NCBI GenBank assembly: GCA_036826635.1
Contig: DAISVY010000005.1
Span: forward strand, 1 to 64,000
DNA length: 64,000 bases
From: DAISVY01 sp036826635
GTDB lineage: Bacteria > Zixibacteria > MSB-5A5 > GN15 > FEB-12
Direction of reading: 5' to 3'
Under the pieces are notes generated by a model. It did not search any database and was not told the origin of the DNA. It worked only from the letters and a program-made list of their open reading frames with translations. The position numbers and the translations under genes are program-made. Positions 1 through 9,036 of the stretch are shown in pieces. Positions within the stretch are counted from its first letter, which is position 1, and the number at the start of each line of letters is the position of its first letter.

Positions 1-2
1 CT

Positions 3-350
3 ACTCTGCATAACGGTGAACTGGCCGACCTCGAAGCCAACGTGGAAGATGCTCGTAACTGGTACATCCAGTATCTGCGTCCGCTGTGCTACAGCGCTGG
101 TTGCTGTACTGGTGAATCGGTTGGTAACCTCGACTGCATCGCTGGTATCCCGGATATGGGTGACCTGACCATTATGATCGACCACCTGTTCATCAGCCTC
201 AACCCGCTTTGCTGCGTGGCTGAAGGTGACGTTGACCTGTCCGGTCAGCCTGATCCTGAGAGCAATCCTGCCTGCGTTGACATGGGCGACCTGACGGTGC
301 TGATTGACCACTTGTTCATCAGCCTCAATCCGCTGCCGGCTTGTCCGTAA
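3..350 (+). CDS. C-terminus of a secreted protein with paired dockerin-like repeats (5' end outside window)
   Basis: The frame is open back to the left edge, so only the last ~115 residues are present; a GTG at 42 is internal and not a start. The C-terminus has two calcium-loop-like repeats, GNLDC..IPDMGDLTIMIDHLF and GDVDLSGQPDPE..CVDMGDLTVLIDHLF, each an acidic loop followed by a hydrophobic helix, as in type I dockerin or EF-hand pairs. The block ends in PACP-stop, so the pair is terminal. Almost the same terminal block closes the protein at 37107-39299. In this kind of bacterium such ends are usual on exported surface proteins; binding to a cohesin-like partner is inference. A strong terminator follows. 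Confidence 0.8.
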   Translation, partial: TLHNGELADLEANVEDARNWYIQYLRPLCYSAGCCTGESVGNLDCIAGIPDMGDLTIMIDHLFISLNPLCCVAEGDVDLSGQPDPESNPACVDMGDLTVLIDHLFISLNPLPACP

Positions 351-399
351 GCGATAGTTGAGCACGGGATGTTTTTGACATCCTGGCGTCAATAAGTTG

Positions 400-434
400 G
401 CGGCCGTCTTCTTTGGAGGACGGCCGCTTTCTTT
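400..434 (+). terminator. Intrinsic terminator
   Basis: Nine-base-pair GC-rich stem, 400-408 pairing with 419-427 (gcggccgtc/gacggccgc), followed by a T-rich tract. It lies 50 bases after the dockerin-like gene. Confidence 0.85.
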
Positions 435-520
435 GTGTGTGGGGAGAATTCGGGTTATCTGAAGCTGGCGGGCTCCCTTCCGGCAGCAACTTTTTCGTTG
501 ACTTGTCATCCATATTTTTG

Positions 521-549
521 TTGACTGCTGTTGTGTGGATGGATATTAT
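521..549 (+). promoter_or_regulatory. Sigma-70-type promoter for the secreted gene at 713
   Basis: TTGACT at 521-526, exactly 17 bases, then TATTAT at 544-549. It predicts a leader of about 155 bases before the start codon. The same pair of hexamers with the same spacing occurs at 1723-1751. The rest of the 351-712 gap holds only the terminator at 400-434 and no convincing gene. Confidence 0.6.
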
Positions 550-712
550 CACACTCTAAGAGGAATAAGTCCGAAACAGATAGCCAAAATACGGGCTTTT
601 GGCCTGTAGTTCAGGGAGGTGGGAACATAACAATTTGATAAAAAGACCCCAAGAGACGTTTTTTAGGTAATAGTGAGCAATTGGCATATTTAGAATGGAG
701 GCTAAATCGCAC

Positions 713-1594
713 ATGAAAACAAAGCTAATGATTGTCTTTTTTGCTTTGATGGCCCTGACGGCCAGCGCTTTCGGGCAGGTTGATTTGGGCGAGCCGGATT
801 CCGTTATAATGGTAATCACGCCGGCCCATGTCGGCAGCGGTGATTCTGTCGTGTTGGCAGACCTGTACATCTTCAATGACGCGCAGGATCTGGCCAGCGC
901 CGGTGTCGGTTTCGCCTGGTTCAGTGATTCCCTGGTACTCGACTCCGGTGTTTTCACTGCCGAGGCTTTAGCCGCTTTCGATTTCACCCGGTTCATGTAT
1001 TACAAGAACAACATCGATTCGTCCAACGAATACGGCTATTTCCAGTTCTGCGGTGCCCGTATGGCAAGCAGCGGCCTGGCTATGAACCCGAGCGGCCGCA
1101 CTCACGTGGCGACGTACTATTTCCACGTGACAGGTCTGGATATCGATGATACGCTGACGACAATTACCGATAGTGCCTTCAGTGGCGCAACAGTGACCAA
1201 GTTCACCAGCACGGTCAGTTCGCTTGACCAGTACATCCCGGTATGGGAAGGCGACGTGAAAGTATATGACTATACTTCCGGCGTTGATGATGACGACCCC
1301 GAAAACCTGCCGACCAAGTTCGAACTGCGTCAGAACTACCCGAACCCGTTCAACCCGACCACCAAGATCGAATATGACGTGGCCAAAAAATCACACGTCA
1401 GGCTTGATGTGTTCAATGTCTTGGGACAGCGGGTTACGACTCTGGTCAACGAAGAGAAGGAGCCTGGTAATTTGGAGGTGTACTGGTCTGGCACCAATGA
1501 CGGCGGCAATAAAGTTGCCTCCGGTGTGTATTTCTACCGCCTGACAGCCGATGACGAGTTGATCGAGACAAAGAAGATGATGCTGCTGAAGTAA
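713..1594 (+). CDS. Secreted protein with cohesin-like region and T9SS-type sorting domain
   Basis: Exported protein of 293 residues. It begins with a signal peptide (MKTKLMIVFFALMALTASAFGQ). The middle part, with a hydrophobic beta pattern such as VGFAWFSDSLVLDSGVF, resembles the cohesin-like beta sandwiches seen in FCB secreted proteins. From about residue 210 follow LRQNYPNPFNPTTKIEY, GQRVTTLV, SGVYFYRL and a final KKMMLLK, the signature of the Por-secretion (type IX) type A C-terminal domain. An ATG at 695 is in frame, but GGAGG at 697-701 overlaps it and is well placed for the ATG at 713, where the signal peptide begins. Export and surface location are well supported; the ligand or role is unknown. 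A terminator follows at once, so the gene is monocistronic. Confidence 0.85.
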   Translation: MKTKLMIVFFALMALTASAFGQVDLGEPDSVIMVITPAHVGSGDSVVLADLYIFNDAQDLASAGVGFAWFSDSLVLDSGVFTAEALAAFDFTRFMYYKNNIDSSNEYGYFQFCGARMASSGLAMNPSGRTHVATYYFHVTGLDIDDTLTTITDSAFSGATVTKFTSTVSSLDQYIPVWEGDVKVYDYTSGVDDDDPENLPTKFELRQNYPNPFNPTTKIEYDVAKKSHVRLDVFNVLGQRVTTLVNEEKEPGNLEVYWSGTNDGGNKVASGVYFYRLTADDELIETKKMMLLK

Positions 1595-1616
1595 GCGTCA
1601 TTTCCTTGATAGATTA

Positions 1617-1645
1617 CCCCCCGGCCGGGCCGGGGGGTTTTTTTT
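1617..1645 (+). terminator. Intrinsic terminator
   Basis: Eight-base-pair stem ccccccgg/ccgggggg (1617-1624 with 1630-1637) and eight T residues directly after it. Confidence 0.9.
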
Positions 1646-1722
1646 GGCGTTTGGGGAGAATTGCCCGGATTGGCCATCTGAGAAATTAAGTCGCTGAATG
1701 ATAATTGGTTACAGGATTCTTA

Positions 1723-1751
1723 TTGACTTTTTTGGCTTTTTTCGGTATTAT
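1723..1751 (+). promoter_or_regulatory. Sigma-70-type promoter for the glycosidase gene
   Basis: TTGACT at 1723-1728, 17-base spacer, TATTAT at 1746-1751, in the gap before the start codon at 1809. Leader of about 50 bases. Confidence 0.6.
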
Positions 1752-1808
1752 TCGTGGACTTGCTGTGTCCGACGTTGAAAGTTAAGCTGTTGTGCTATAA
1801 GGACTTAT

Positions 1809-3989
1809 ATGCTTGGTATAATCGGTAACAAGTTCTCAATCGGTAAGGAAACCTATCAGCCGTACGCGGCGGAACTGCATTATTTCCAGATTGACAAGCG
1901 CTATTGGTCGATCTGTTTTGAGCGGATCAAGCGGGCGGGGTTTCGTATTATTGCCACTGCCGTTCCGTGGAATGTTCATCAGACGGCCTCCAAGATAGTG
2001 GATTTTAACGGATTCGACGATCCGCGGCGCGATCTTATCGTATTCATGGAGCTGGCCCGGGAATTTGGTTTCAAGATTATCCTGCGGCCCGGTCCCTGGC
2101 TGGGAGGACAGATCCCGTTCGGCGGGCTGCCCAAATCGCTGTTCAATGACATAAAGGTTTTCGCCCGTGATGCGCAGGGACAGGAGGTTACTCTTCCGGA
2201 CAGCTACGGTGTGAAAGGTGGTTACCTTACTTCGTATCTGCATAAGAACTTCCAGTTCCACCTGCGTAATTACTTCAAGGCTTTTATCGAGACGACCAAG
2301 AACTACGTGCATCCGCGAGGTCCGGTGTTCATGGTGGAGTTGGATTACGAGACTTCGTTCTGTCGCCAACTGGCTCCTGACCGGGCGGACTACAATCCGG
2401 ATGTATTACGTCAGTACTATCCTTCGTTTCTGGAATCCCGGTACGAAGACATCAAGAAGCTGAACGCCATCTATAAGGAAAAGAACACCGATTTTGAGTC
2501 GGTAGAGCCGCCCCGGAAGTTTACCGAGCTGGAGCTGACCGATTATCCCAAGGCTCTGGACTGGTTTAGATTCCGCGAGTTTATGCTCAATGAGTACCTC
2601 AACGTACTGGAAGATGTGTTTACGTCCTATACCGTAGAGCCTCTTTTCTTCCGATCTCTGTACTTCCGTCCCGGCGATATCCTGCCGGCTTACAATCTGG
2701 TGCCTGAGGATCGTTCGCCGTTTTTGGGGAGCAACGTGTTCCCGGAGGGTAGTTACTTCGATTTGATCAACAAGGCGGCCTTTTTGAAGGCTGAATATGG
2801 TTTTGCCTTCGCTTCTTCGTTCAAATCCGGTGCGGCGGCGACCGATCCGGAGCGCGAGGAGGAGATCGAACCGATACGCAATAACATGCGGCGGTTCTAT
2901 CTGGCGGCCGGGTTGTCGAGCGGTTTCAAGGGGCTGAACCATTACATGTTTGTCGATCGTGACCACTGGTACGGAGCCCCGTTGCGGCAGGACGGTACGG
3001 TCAGCCCGGGCTTTGAGGTGATAAAGAACTTCAATCAGAAAATATCCACGGTCGGTTTTGAAGATATGACGATGGAGCCGACCATCGCCGTGCTGGGCAA
3101 TCGGTTGTATTATTGGCTGCGCGAAACCGAAGGGAATAAGGACCTGCAATATGTCAAGCGGTTGCTTGATGACACGACAGTCGGATTCTGCCGCGATTTG
3201 GTACGTATGAAACTGCCGTACGGGATACGTGAGAATCGCGATTATTCCACGATGAAGAACTACAAGGTGGTGTTCGTGCCTTCCACCGAAGTCATGTCCG
3301 AGGTCGACCAGGAGGCCCTGATAGATTTGGCCAAGGCCGGGGTCACAGTGGTTATGTGCGGAGTAATGCCAAAATACGACGAGACGTTCAGGGATTGCCA
3401 GGTCCTGGCTAAGCATTTCCGTATCAAGACGACCGTCGATTATCGCATAACCGAGGTTAAACACAAAAACGGTTCTTTCCCCTGCCAGATGTACGGTTCG
3501 ATTCGGACCAGCGATGATACCAAAGTACGCAAGTTAGCTCAGGCCGATGGCAAGGATGTGGCCGTTTGTTCGACCCGTTTCAAAGGACAACTTTATCTCT
3601 TCTCATTCGATCTGGCTTCCGGCGGAGATCATCACAAACTCGGTTTCGTGGAGTCGATTCTGGAGGGGATCGGGTGTACGTCCTGTTTGTATTGCAGTGA
3701 TCCTTCGGTGACGGTTTCTTTCCATGTCGGTCCGAAGAAGGGGATGTTGTTCGTGGTGGTGCCGCCTCCGGGCGAGCTTTCCGATGGGTTTGAGGCTCCC
3801 CACAAGGAGATCATTATACGAGGGGATCTTCGACAGGCGGGGTTCGGTGCGGCCAAGCTTCGGCTGACTAATATGCTTGAGGGAGAAGAAACCAAGCCGA
3901 TCCGGATCACGGCGAAGGATCTCAGGTGCGGTGTCCCGCTGGAGGTTGACTATCCCGACGGTCTGATCTTCCTGGTTGAAAAGCGTTAG
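1809..3989 (+). CDS. Glycoside hydrolase, beta-galactosidase-like (GH35/GH42-type barrel)
   Basis: 726-residue protein with no evident signal peptide, so probably cytoplasmic. The first 190 residues follow the GH35 barrel: AELHYFQID (21-29), VPWNVH (52-57), ILRPGPW (91-97), FGGLP (104-108) and the beta-4 strand at GPVFMVELDYETS (171-183). In GH35 that strand normally reads MVQIENEYG with an Asn-Glu acid/base pair; here Glu181 is kept but the Asn position is Tyr180. I cannot place the nucleophile with confidence; Glu of AEYG in the second half of the barrel is a candidate. Length suits a single-domain family member plus accessory beta domains. AAGGA before ATG supports the start. It overlaps the proposed start of the gamma-glutamyltranspeptidase. 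Substrate is unknown and activity is uncertain because of the altered acid/base neighbour. Confidence 0.75.
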   Translation: MLGIIGNKFSIGKETYQPYAAELHYFQIDKRYWSICFERIKRAGFRIIATAVPWNVHQTASKIVDFNGFDDPRRDLIVFMELAREFGFKIILRPGPWLGGQIPFGGLPKSLFNDIKVFARDAQGQEVTLPDSYGVKGGYLTSYLHKNFQFHLRNYFKAFIETTKNYVHPRGPVFMVELDYETSFCRQLAPDRADYNPDVLRQYYPSFLESRYEDIKKLNAIYKEKNTDFESVEPPRKFTELELTDYPKALDWFRFREFMLNEYLNVLEDVFTSYTVEPLFFRSLYFRPGDILPAYNLVPEDRSPFLGSNVFPEGSYFDLINKAAFLKAEYGFAFASSFKSGAAATDPEREEEIEPIRNNMRRFYLAAGLSSGFKGLNHYMFVDRDHWYGAPLRQDGTVSPGFEVIKNFNQKISTVGFEDMTMEPTIAVLGNRLYYWLRETEGNKDLQYVKRLLDDTTVGFCRDLVRMKLPYGIRENRDYSTMKNYKVVFVPSTEVMSEVDQEALIDLAKAGVTVVMCGVMPKYDETFRDCQVLAKHFRIKTTVDYRITEVKHKNGSFPCQMYGSIRTSDDTKVRKLAQADGKDVAVCSTRFKGQLYLFSFDLASGGDHHKLGFVESILEGIGCTSCLYCSDPSVTVSFHVGPKKGMLFVVVPPPGELSDGFEAPHKEIIIRGDLRQAGFGAAKLRLTNMLEGEETKPIRITAKDLRCGVPLEVDYPDGLIFLVEKR

Positions 3990-5727
3990 GGCCGTTCTTA
4001 TAGAATCGAGGCAAGCCATAAATACTTTCGGTCGCTTTGCCTTTGTTTGCCTGGTAGTTGTCGCCGCTTTCGCAATGGCGGTGTTGCAGACCGGGTGTGG
4101 TTCCCTTACAGTTTCTCATTATTACCAGCGCGGGGTGGTTGTTTCGGCCTCGCCGATTGCCTCGGAAATGGGGCGTGATGTCCTCCAGCGCGGCGGGAAT
4201 GCTTTCGATGCCGCCGTGGCGGTCGGCTTTGCACTGGCGGTTGTGCATCCGCAGGCTGGTAATCTGGGCGGTGGAGGCTTCGCGGTTGTGCGCGACGGTA
4301 AATCCGGTGCGGTGGTCTCGCTGGATTTCCGCGAAACGGCTCCCCTGGCCGCCAGTGAGGATATGTACCTCGACAAAAATGGCGAGATAGTGGAAAAGCT
4401 GTCCACATACGGTGCTCTGGCCGCCGGTGTGCCCGGTACGGTGGCCGGTTTGCGTCAGCTCTGGGACCGTTTCGGTACGCTGCCCTGGGAGGATCTGGTC
4501 AAAGGAGCAGCTCAGCTTGCCGACACCGGTTTTGTCGTGAGTGAGCATCTGAACCGGGAGGTGGTCAAGTATCGTGAAGAGTTGAATGGATTTCCCGAGA
4601 CCCGGGCGTTGTTTTTCCCGAGCGGTCAGGCGCCGAAAGCCGGTGAGAAGCTGTCATTTCCGGATTTGGCCGGAACCCTGTATTTGCTGGCTTCGGAAGG
4701 TTCGGACGTGTTTTATACGGGTTCGGTGGCCGATAAGCTCGTTGCGTGCATGCAGGCGCATGGTGGTTTGATAACACACACCGATCTGGCGCAGTACCGA
4801 CCGATTTGGCGACAGCCGGTCCGTTTCTCTTTCGATTCGCTGGAAATTTACTCGATGGCACCGCCGAGTTCGGGCGGCATTGCTCTGGCGCAGATTCTTA
4901 AGTTGATCGAGCCTTATGATTTCGCGCCTTACGGTGCCGATTCACCGGAATATATCCACCTGTTGTGCGAAGCCTCGCGCCTGGCGTTTGCCGACCGCTC
5001 CGAGCATCTGGGAGATCCCGATTTTCGGGATGTTCCGAGCGGCCTGACGGACGAGGAATACTTGGACGGTCGTCGCAGTAAGATAAACCTCAGGCGGGCC
5101 GGTTCGTCCAACGAGATTAGCCCCGGTCTGCCGGGCAAGTATGAGTCGGATCAGACCACCCACTATTGTGTGTGCGACGCCGACGGCAATATGGTGTCTG
5201 TTACCTATACTTTGAACGCTTCGTTCGGTTCAAAACTGATCGTGGCCGGAGCGGGATTTCTGCTGAACAATGAAATGGACGACTTTTCGATCAAACCCGG
5301 CCATCCCAACCTGTACGGTCTGATCGGAGGAGAAGCCAACAAGATCGAGCCGGGCAAACGTATGCTGTCGTCGATGTCCCCCACGCTGGTATTGCATGAG
5401 GGGCGACCTTTTCTCGTTCTCGGCTCGCCCGGCGGATCGAAAATCATAACCACCGTGGCCGAAGCACTCGTGGGCCTGACGCGGTTTCACCTCTCACCAG
5501 CGGAGGTGGTGGCGCAACCTCGTTTCCATCACCAATGGCTACCCGATATTCTTTATCTGGAAAAAGACGGTTTTCCCCGGTCGGTTATCGGGGAGTTGGA
5601 ACGGATGGGTCATGAAGTGCGCGAACGGTCGTCTTATGGCGATTTGCAGGTGATTTATATCGGCCCAACCGGGTTCATGACCGGTGCTTCCGATCCGCGC
5701 GGCGGCGGCGCACCGGCCGGCTACTGA
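3976..5727 (+). CDS. ggt: Gamma-glutamyltranspeptidase (lipoprotein or periplasmic)
   Basis: Transfers or hydrolyses the gamma-glutamyl group of glutathione and related peptides; made as a precursor that cuts itself into large and small subunits. 583 residues, usual for the family. A hydrophobic segment ends in LQTGC, a lipobox, so it is probably a lipoprotein on the periplasmic side. The autoprocessing and catalytic threonine is Thr394 in QTTHYCV, followed by VSVTYTLN, NNEMDDFS, MLSSMSPT, GSPGGSK and FHHQWLPD, all family landmarks. The start is uncertain: the TTG at 3976 overlaps the upstream gene but has no Shine-Dalgarno site, while GAGG stands seven bases before an ATA at 4018 that would also give a good lipoprotein signal. 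It converges on the next gene with a one-base gap. Confidence 0.92.
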   Translation: MKSVRAVLIESRQAINTFGRFAFVCLVVVAAFAMAVLQTGCGSLTVSHYYQRGVVVSASPIASEMGRDVLQRGGNAFDAAVAVGFALAVVHPQAGNLGGGGFAVVRDGKSGAVVSLDFRETAPLAASEDMYLDKNGEIVEKLSTYGALAAGVPGTVAGLRQLWDRFGTLPWEDLVKGAAQLADTGFVVSEHLNREVVKYREELNGFPETRALFFPSGQAPKAGEKLSFPDLAGTLYLLASEGSDVFYTGSVADKLVACMQAHGGLITHTDLAQYRPIWRQPVRFSFDSLEIYSMAPPSSGGIALAQILKLIEPYDFAPYGADSPEYIHLLCEASRLAFADRSEHLGDPDFRDVPSGLTDEEYLDGRRSKINLRRAGSSNEISPGLPGKYESDQTTHYCVCDADGNMVSVTYTLNASFGSKLIVAGAGFLLNNEMDDFSIKPGHPNLYGLIGGEANKIEPGKRMLSSMSPTLVLHEGRPFLVLGSPGGSKIITTVAEALVGLTRFHLSPAEVVAQPRFHHQWLPDILYLEKDGFPRSVIGELERMGHEVRERSSYGDLQVIYIGPTGFMTGASDPRGGGAPAGY

Positions 5728-5728
5728 T

Positions 5729-7015
5729 TTATCTCTGACAATCTTCCCGGACCTGAGGCGGGGTATCGATCCCGCTGTCGATGCGGCCATTGCGGCGGCA
5801 ATTCTTTATTCCCAGTATGATGGCTCCCGTGCCGACCACCGTTATCAATATGCTCAATATCGATCCCACGTAGTATGGCAGGGCACACAGGAGGGAAACG
5901 ATGACCAGACCGATTATCAGCGAGGTTTTGCTCAGCTTCCGGGACTGTCGGGTAAACAGGCGCATCAACAAAGAACCCAGCAGGAAGGCTATGACGAGCT
6001 TCCCTGAGTAGAGAATGATGCCGCCCGAGACCGACGCGAAACTGGTAATGGGGATCATCAGTATTGAGACCACGAGTATCAACACGCCGACAATGGCCAG
6101 TTCGCCGGAAAGGAGCAATGTTCCTACCAGAGAGAGAAGCAGTGACAGGCACAGCAGAATGATGCAGAAAGCCAGCGCCAGCACGCCCAGCACGCCCGCG
6201 GCCAGCGATACGGAGAACCGCGAGGCCAGTTGGTGGTATGATTCCTCGGCGTATGGCCGGAACAATTTTACGGCTATTGCGCCGAAGAGGAAAGCGGCCA
6301 GCAGCCCGGAGATTTTGAGCGTTATTTCGCGCAGCCAGTCGGTTTTGCTTTCGTTTTCTTTTCTTTCCGGCGGTTTCCAGGTAACTTCGCCGATAACCGT
6401 TACGCCCTCAAGAATGTCAAGGCCGTCTTTATTCGGGGATTTGTAGGTTACGTTTCCTTTTATGACGGCCGGGGGAACGATGGCTGCGGATTGGGCATCA
6501 AGCTCAAGGTCTCCTTCGATGGTGCCACTCACACGCACCTGATTTCCGGCGGCCGCGGCGTTTCCCTTGATCAAACCTTCTACGACGACGTCACTCCCTA
6601 CGGCGGTAACGTCACGTTCGACCACGGTGCTTTGTCCGAAGGTAATCTCGCTGCCGATAGCTATAACCGACCCACCGATCTGGCCGTTGAGAATAAGGTG
6701 TTCACCCAGAAAGCGAAGAGAACCGATGCTGTGACCGTCGAATTCAGAGTAGCGCGTCAGCAGATTGACCGAGCCCTGAACTTCCCCCTTGACGTTGGTG
6801 CGATAGCCGGCCGCGAGCAGGTCGCCGGTAACCACGCCGTCGATCAGGATATTATCTCCCGCGGCGTACAGGTCATCGTCGATACGGTTGAGACTGGAGA
6901 TGTGAACGTTGTCACCGCTGCGGAAAGTGGAACCGAAACCGGACGCGGTCGCAATAAGCAAACCGGCCAGAAACAGCGTCAGAATTCTTAAACTTTTGCC
7001 ATGGTAACTTTGCAT
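5729..7015 (-). CDS. Bactofilin-like beta-helix domain joined to a multi-pass membrane domain
   Basis: 428 residues. A signal peptide or first membrane segment (to about 28) is followed by about 180 residues of short repeated beta turns rich in Gly and Val (GDNILIDGVVTGDLLAAG, GNAAAAGNQVRVSGTIEGDLEL), the pattern of polymer-forming bactofilin-type right-handed beta helices. From about residue 230 come five or six hydrophobic helices, then a basic tail. Similar membrane-bound forms (polymer-forming cytoskeletal protein family) are common and uncharacterised; here the beta helix would face the periplasm. Function in envelope organisation is inference. It converges with ggt with no room for a separate terminator. 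Confidence 0.7.
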   Translation of the reverse strand: MQSYHGKSLRILTLFLAGLLIATASGFGSTFRSGDNVHISSLNRIDDDLYAAGDNILIDGVVTGDLLAAGYRTNVKGEVQGSVNLLTRYSEFDGHSIGSLRFLGEHLILNGQIGGSVIAIGSEITFGQSTVVERDVTAVGSDVVVEGLIKGNAAAAGNQVRVSGTIEGDLELDAQSAAIVPPAVIKGNVTYKSPNKDGLDILEGVTVIGEVTWKPPERKENESKTDWLREITLKISGLLAAFLFGAIAVKLFRPYAEESYHQLASRFSVSLAAGVLGVLALAFCIILLCLSLLLSLVGTLLLSGELAIVGVLILVVSILMIPITSFASVSGGIILYSGKLVIAFLLGSLLMRLFTRQSRKLSKTSLIIGLVIVSLLCALPYYVGSILSILITVVGTGAIILGIKNCRRNGRIDSGIDTPPQVREDCQR

Positions 7016-7149
7016 ATCTATTAACCCAGTTCTGATTGCTATGTAAATTTACGGCTTTTCCCATCGCCAAGTTGCCGGGGGGCGGGAAAAAAGGCAATCA
7101 AAAAAAGATTTTCGCAGGTGTAACAATGAGTGAAAGTAAGGATAAGCGT

Positions 7150-7177
7150 TTGCCGCTTTTCAAAAATTTCATATCTT
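7150..7177 (+). promoter_or_regulatory. Candidate promoter for cstA
   Basis: TTGCCG at 7150-7155, 16 bases, TATCTT at 7172-7177, in the divergent gap 7016-7222. The leader would be about 40 bases and carries the AAGGAA ribosome site. Confidence 0.45.
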
Positions 7178-7222
7178 GTCTATGCTGCTCGCGATATCTT
7201 CGCGTGAAGAAGGAAACGCACG

Positions 7223-8968
7223 ATGAATATTCTGATCTATCTTCTTGTAGCAATTATCCTTTATTCCCTGGCTTATAGATTTTACGGCCGCTATTTGGCT
7301 CGCGCTGTCGGGGAAGACGATAATCGCACTACTCCGGCGGTACAGGTGAACGACGGGCGAGATTATGTACCGACACGGTTATCGGTGCTTTTTGCCCATC
7401 ATTATGCCACTATCGCCGGTGCGGGGCCTATTGTCGGGCCGACTCTGGGTATCCTTTATGGCGTCGGGCCGGCCTGGATGTGGGTGGTTCTGGGCGCGAT
7501 TCTCATAGGAGGAGTTCACGATTTCGTGGCTCTGTTCGCTTCGGTGCGCGAGAGGGGATCGTCGATGGCCGAGATTGCACGCAAGGCTCTGGGACCTACC
7601 GGCTTTCTGCTTTTTATCGTGTTTACGATCATAATGTTGATCCTGGTCACTTCGGCTTTTCTCTCGCTTACGGCTATTTCATTGACATCGACCTGGCCGC
7701 TGGAGAGTCTGGGGCTCGACAACACCCAGACACTGCTTCGCACCACGGTCGAAGGTGGTGTCACGAAGGGCGTTATCGGCGGTATTGCCTCGATGTCCGT
7801 GATCATTATTACCCTTATGGCCCCGCTGCTGGGTTTTCTGGTGACGAAGCGCAACCTGAAAACCTGGGCTGCATACGCTCTGGCCATGGTGGTGTGTATT
7901 GGGTCGATCTGGTTCGGGTTTCACGTTCCGGTAACGATGGCGCCAACGCACTGGATGATAGTGATTTCCATCTATACCCTGTTTTCCTGTCAGGTCCCGG
8001 TCTGGCTGATTTTGCAGCCGCGTGATTTTGTGAATGTGCAAATTCTCTATCTCGGCATGCTGGCCATGGCAGTGGGTGTCGTGATCTCCGGGTTAGGCGG
8101 GGCCACCATGGATTACCCGCTTACCAATTTTGCCGTAGGTGAGGCCCACATTGGCCCGGCCTGGCCGTTCCTCTTTATCACGATAGCCTGCGGGGCGATT
8201 TCCGGTTTTCACGCTCTTGTAGCGGGCGGGACATCGTCGAAACAACTATCCCGGGAACGTCAGGCCAAAACAGTCGGGTACGGCGGTATGCTTCTGGAAG
8301 GCCTGCTGGCCGTGCTGGTTTTGATAGCTATCGGATCGTCGCTTGGCTACGGTGATTACATGGCTATCGCCTGGCCGAAAGAAGGTTCCGGTAACCCGAT
8401 TCTGGCCTTTGCGCTGTCCATGGGGCATTTGCTCAATCATTCGCTGGGCCTTTCGATGGCTCTGGGTTCGGTTTTGGGCATCCTGGTTGTCGAAGGTTTT
8501 CTTATCACGACGCTGGATTCGGCGGTTCGTCTCAATCGGTACTTGTTTGAAGAACTCTGGAAATCGCTTTTCAAAAATCCGCCGGCGATTCTGCGTCGTT
8601 TCTGGTTCAATTCCGGTTTGTCGGTCTTTTTCATGTTGTTGCTGGCCTGGAACCAGGGTTACAAGCTGATCTGGCCGATTTTTGGGGCCAGTAACCAATT
8701 GCTGGCCGCTCTGACCCTGATTACCGCCAGCGTGTGGTTGTATCGGGCGGGCCGAAAGAGCTGGTTTACTATTATCCCCGCTGCGCTTATGCTTGTAACT
8801 ACTGTTGCAGCATTGACTTATTATCTGGCAGTCAAATATATCCCGAGTCACAATTACCTGATGGTGACCACCGATTCCGTTCTGCTGGCGCTTTCGGTGG
8901 GCGTGCTGATCCTGTCGGTAAGGACGTATGTGCGGCTGCGCCGCGAGCGAAGCGCAGTATCTTCCTGA
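7223..8968 (+). CDS. cstA: CstA-family carbon starvation / peptide or pyruvate transporter
   Basis: Inner-membrane transporter of 581 residues with about 16 hydrophobic segments. Family landmarks are YxFYGRYLA near the N-terminus, FAHHYATIAGAGPIVGPTLG, GGVHDFVALFASVRERG and FHALVAGGTSSKQL. Family members move peptides or pyruvate, often on nutrient limitation. It is shorter than the E. coli protein of about 700 residues, as in many Gram-positive and FCB homologues, because it lacks the extended C-terminus. AAGGAAA lies ahead of the ATG. A GGDEF gene follows in the same direction after 68 bases; linkage is possible but not shown. Confidence 0.9.
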   Translation: MNILIYLLVAIILYSLAYRFYGRYLARAVGEDDNRTTPAVQVNDGRDYVPTRLSVLFAHHYATIAGAGPIVGPTLGILYGVGPAWMWVVLGAILIGGVHDFVALFASVRERGSSMAEIARKALGPTGFLLFIVFTIIMLILVTSAFLSLTAISLTSTWPLESLGLDNTQTLLRTTVEGGVTKGVIGGIASMSVIIITLMAPLLGFLVTKRNLKTWAAYALAMVVCIGSIWFGFHVPVTMAPTHWMIVISIYTLFSCQVPVWLILQPRDFVNVQILYLGMLAMAVGVVISGLGGATMDYPLTNFAVGEAHIGPAWPFLFITIACGAISGFHALVAGGTSSKQLSRERQAKTVGYGGMLLEGLLAVLVLIAIGSSLGYGDYMAIAWPKEGSGNPILAFALSMGHLLNHSLGLSMALGSVLGILVVEGFLITTLDSAVRLNRYLFEELWKSLFKNPPAILRRFWFNSGLSVFFMLLLAWNQGYKLIWPIFGASNQLLAALTLITASVWLYRAGRKSWFTIIPAALMLVTTVAALTYYLAVKYIPSHNYLMVTTDSVLLALSVGVLILSVRTYVRLRRERSAVSS

Positions 8969-9036
8969 CAATCCGCCGGTTGACGATAAAAGGTGCCGGG
9001 CTATGGCCGATATACGGTCTATAGCCTGGTACCGAA

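Noticed and set aside
5684..6991. Plus-strand frames opposite the bactofilin-like gene
   Set aside because: The minus-strand gene has a signal peptide, regular beta-helix repeats and membrane helices; the plus-strand frames are short and featureless.
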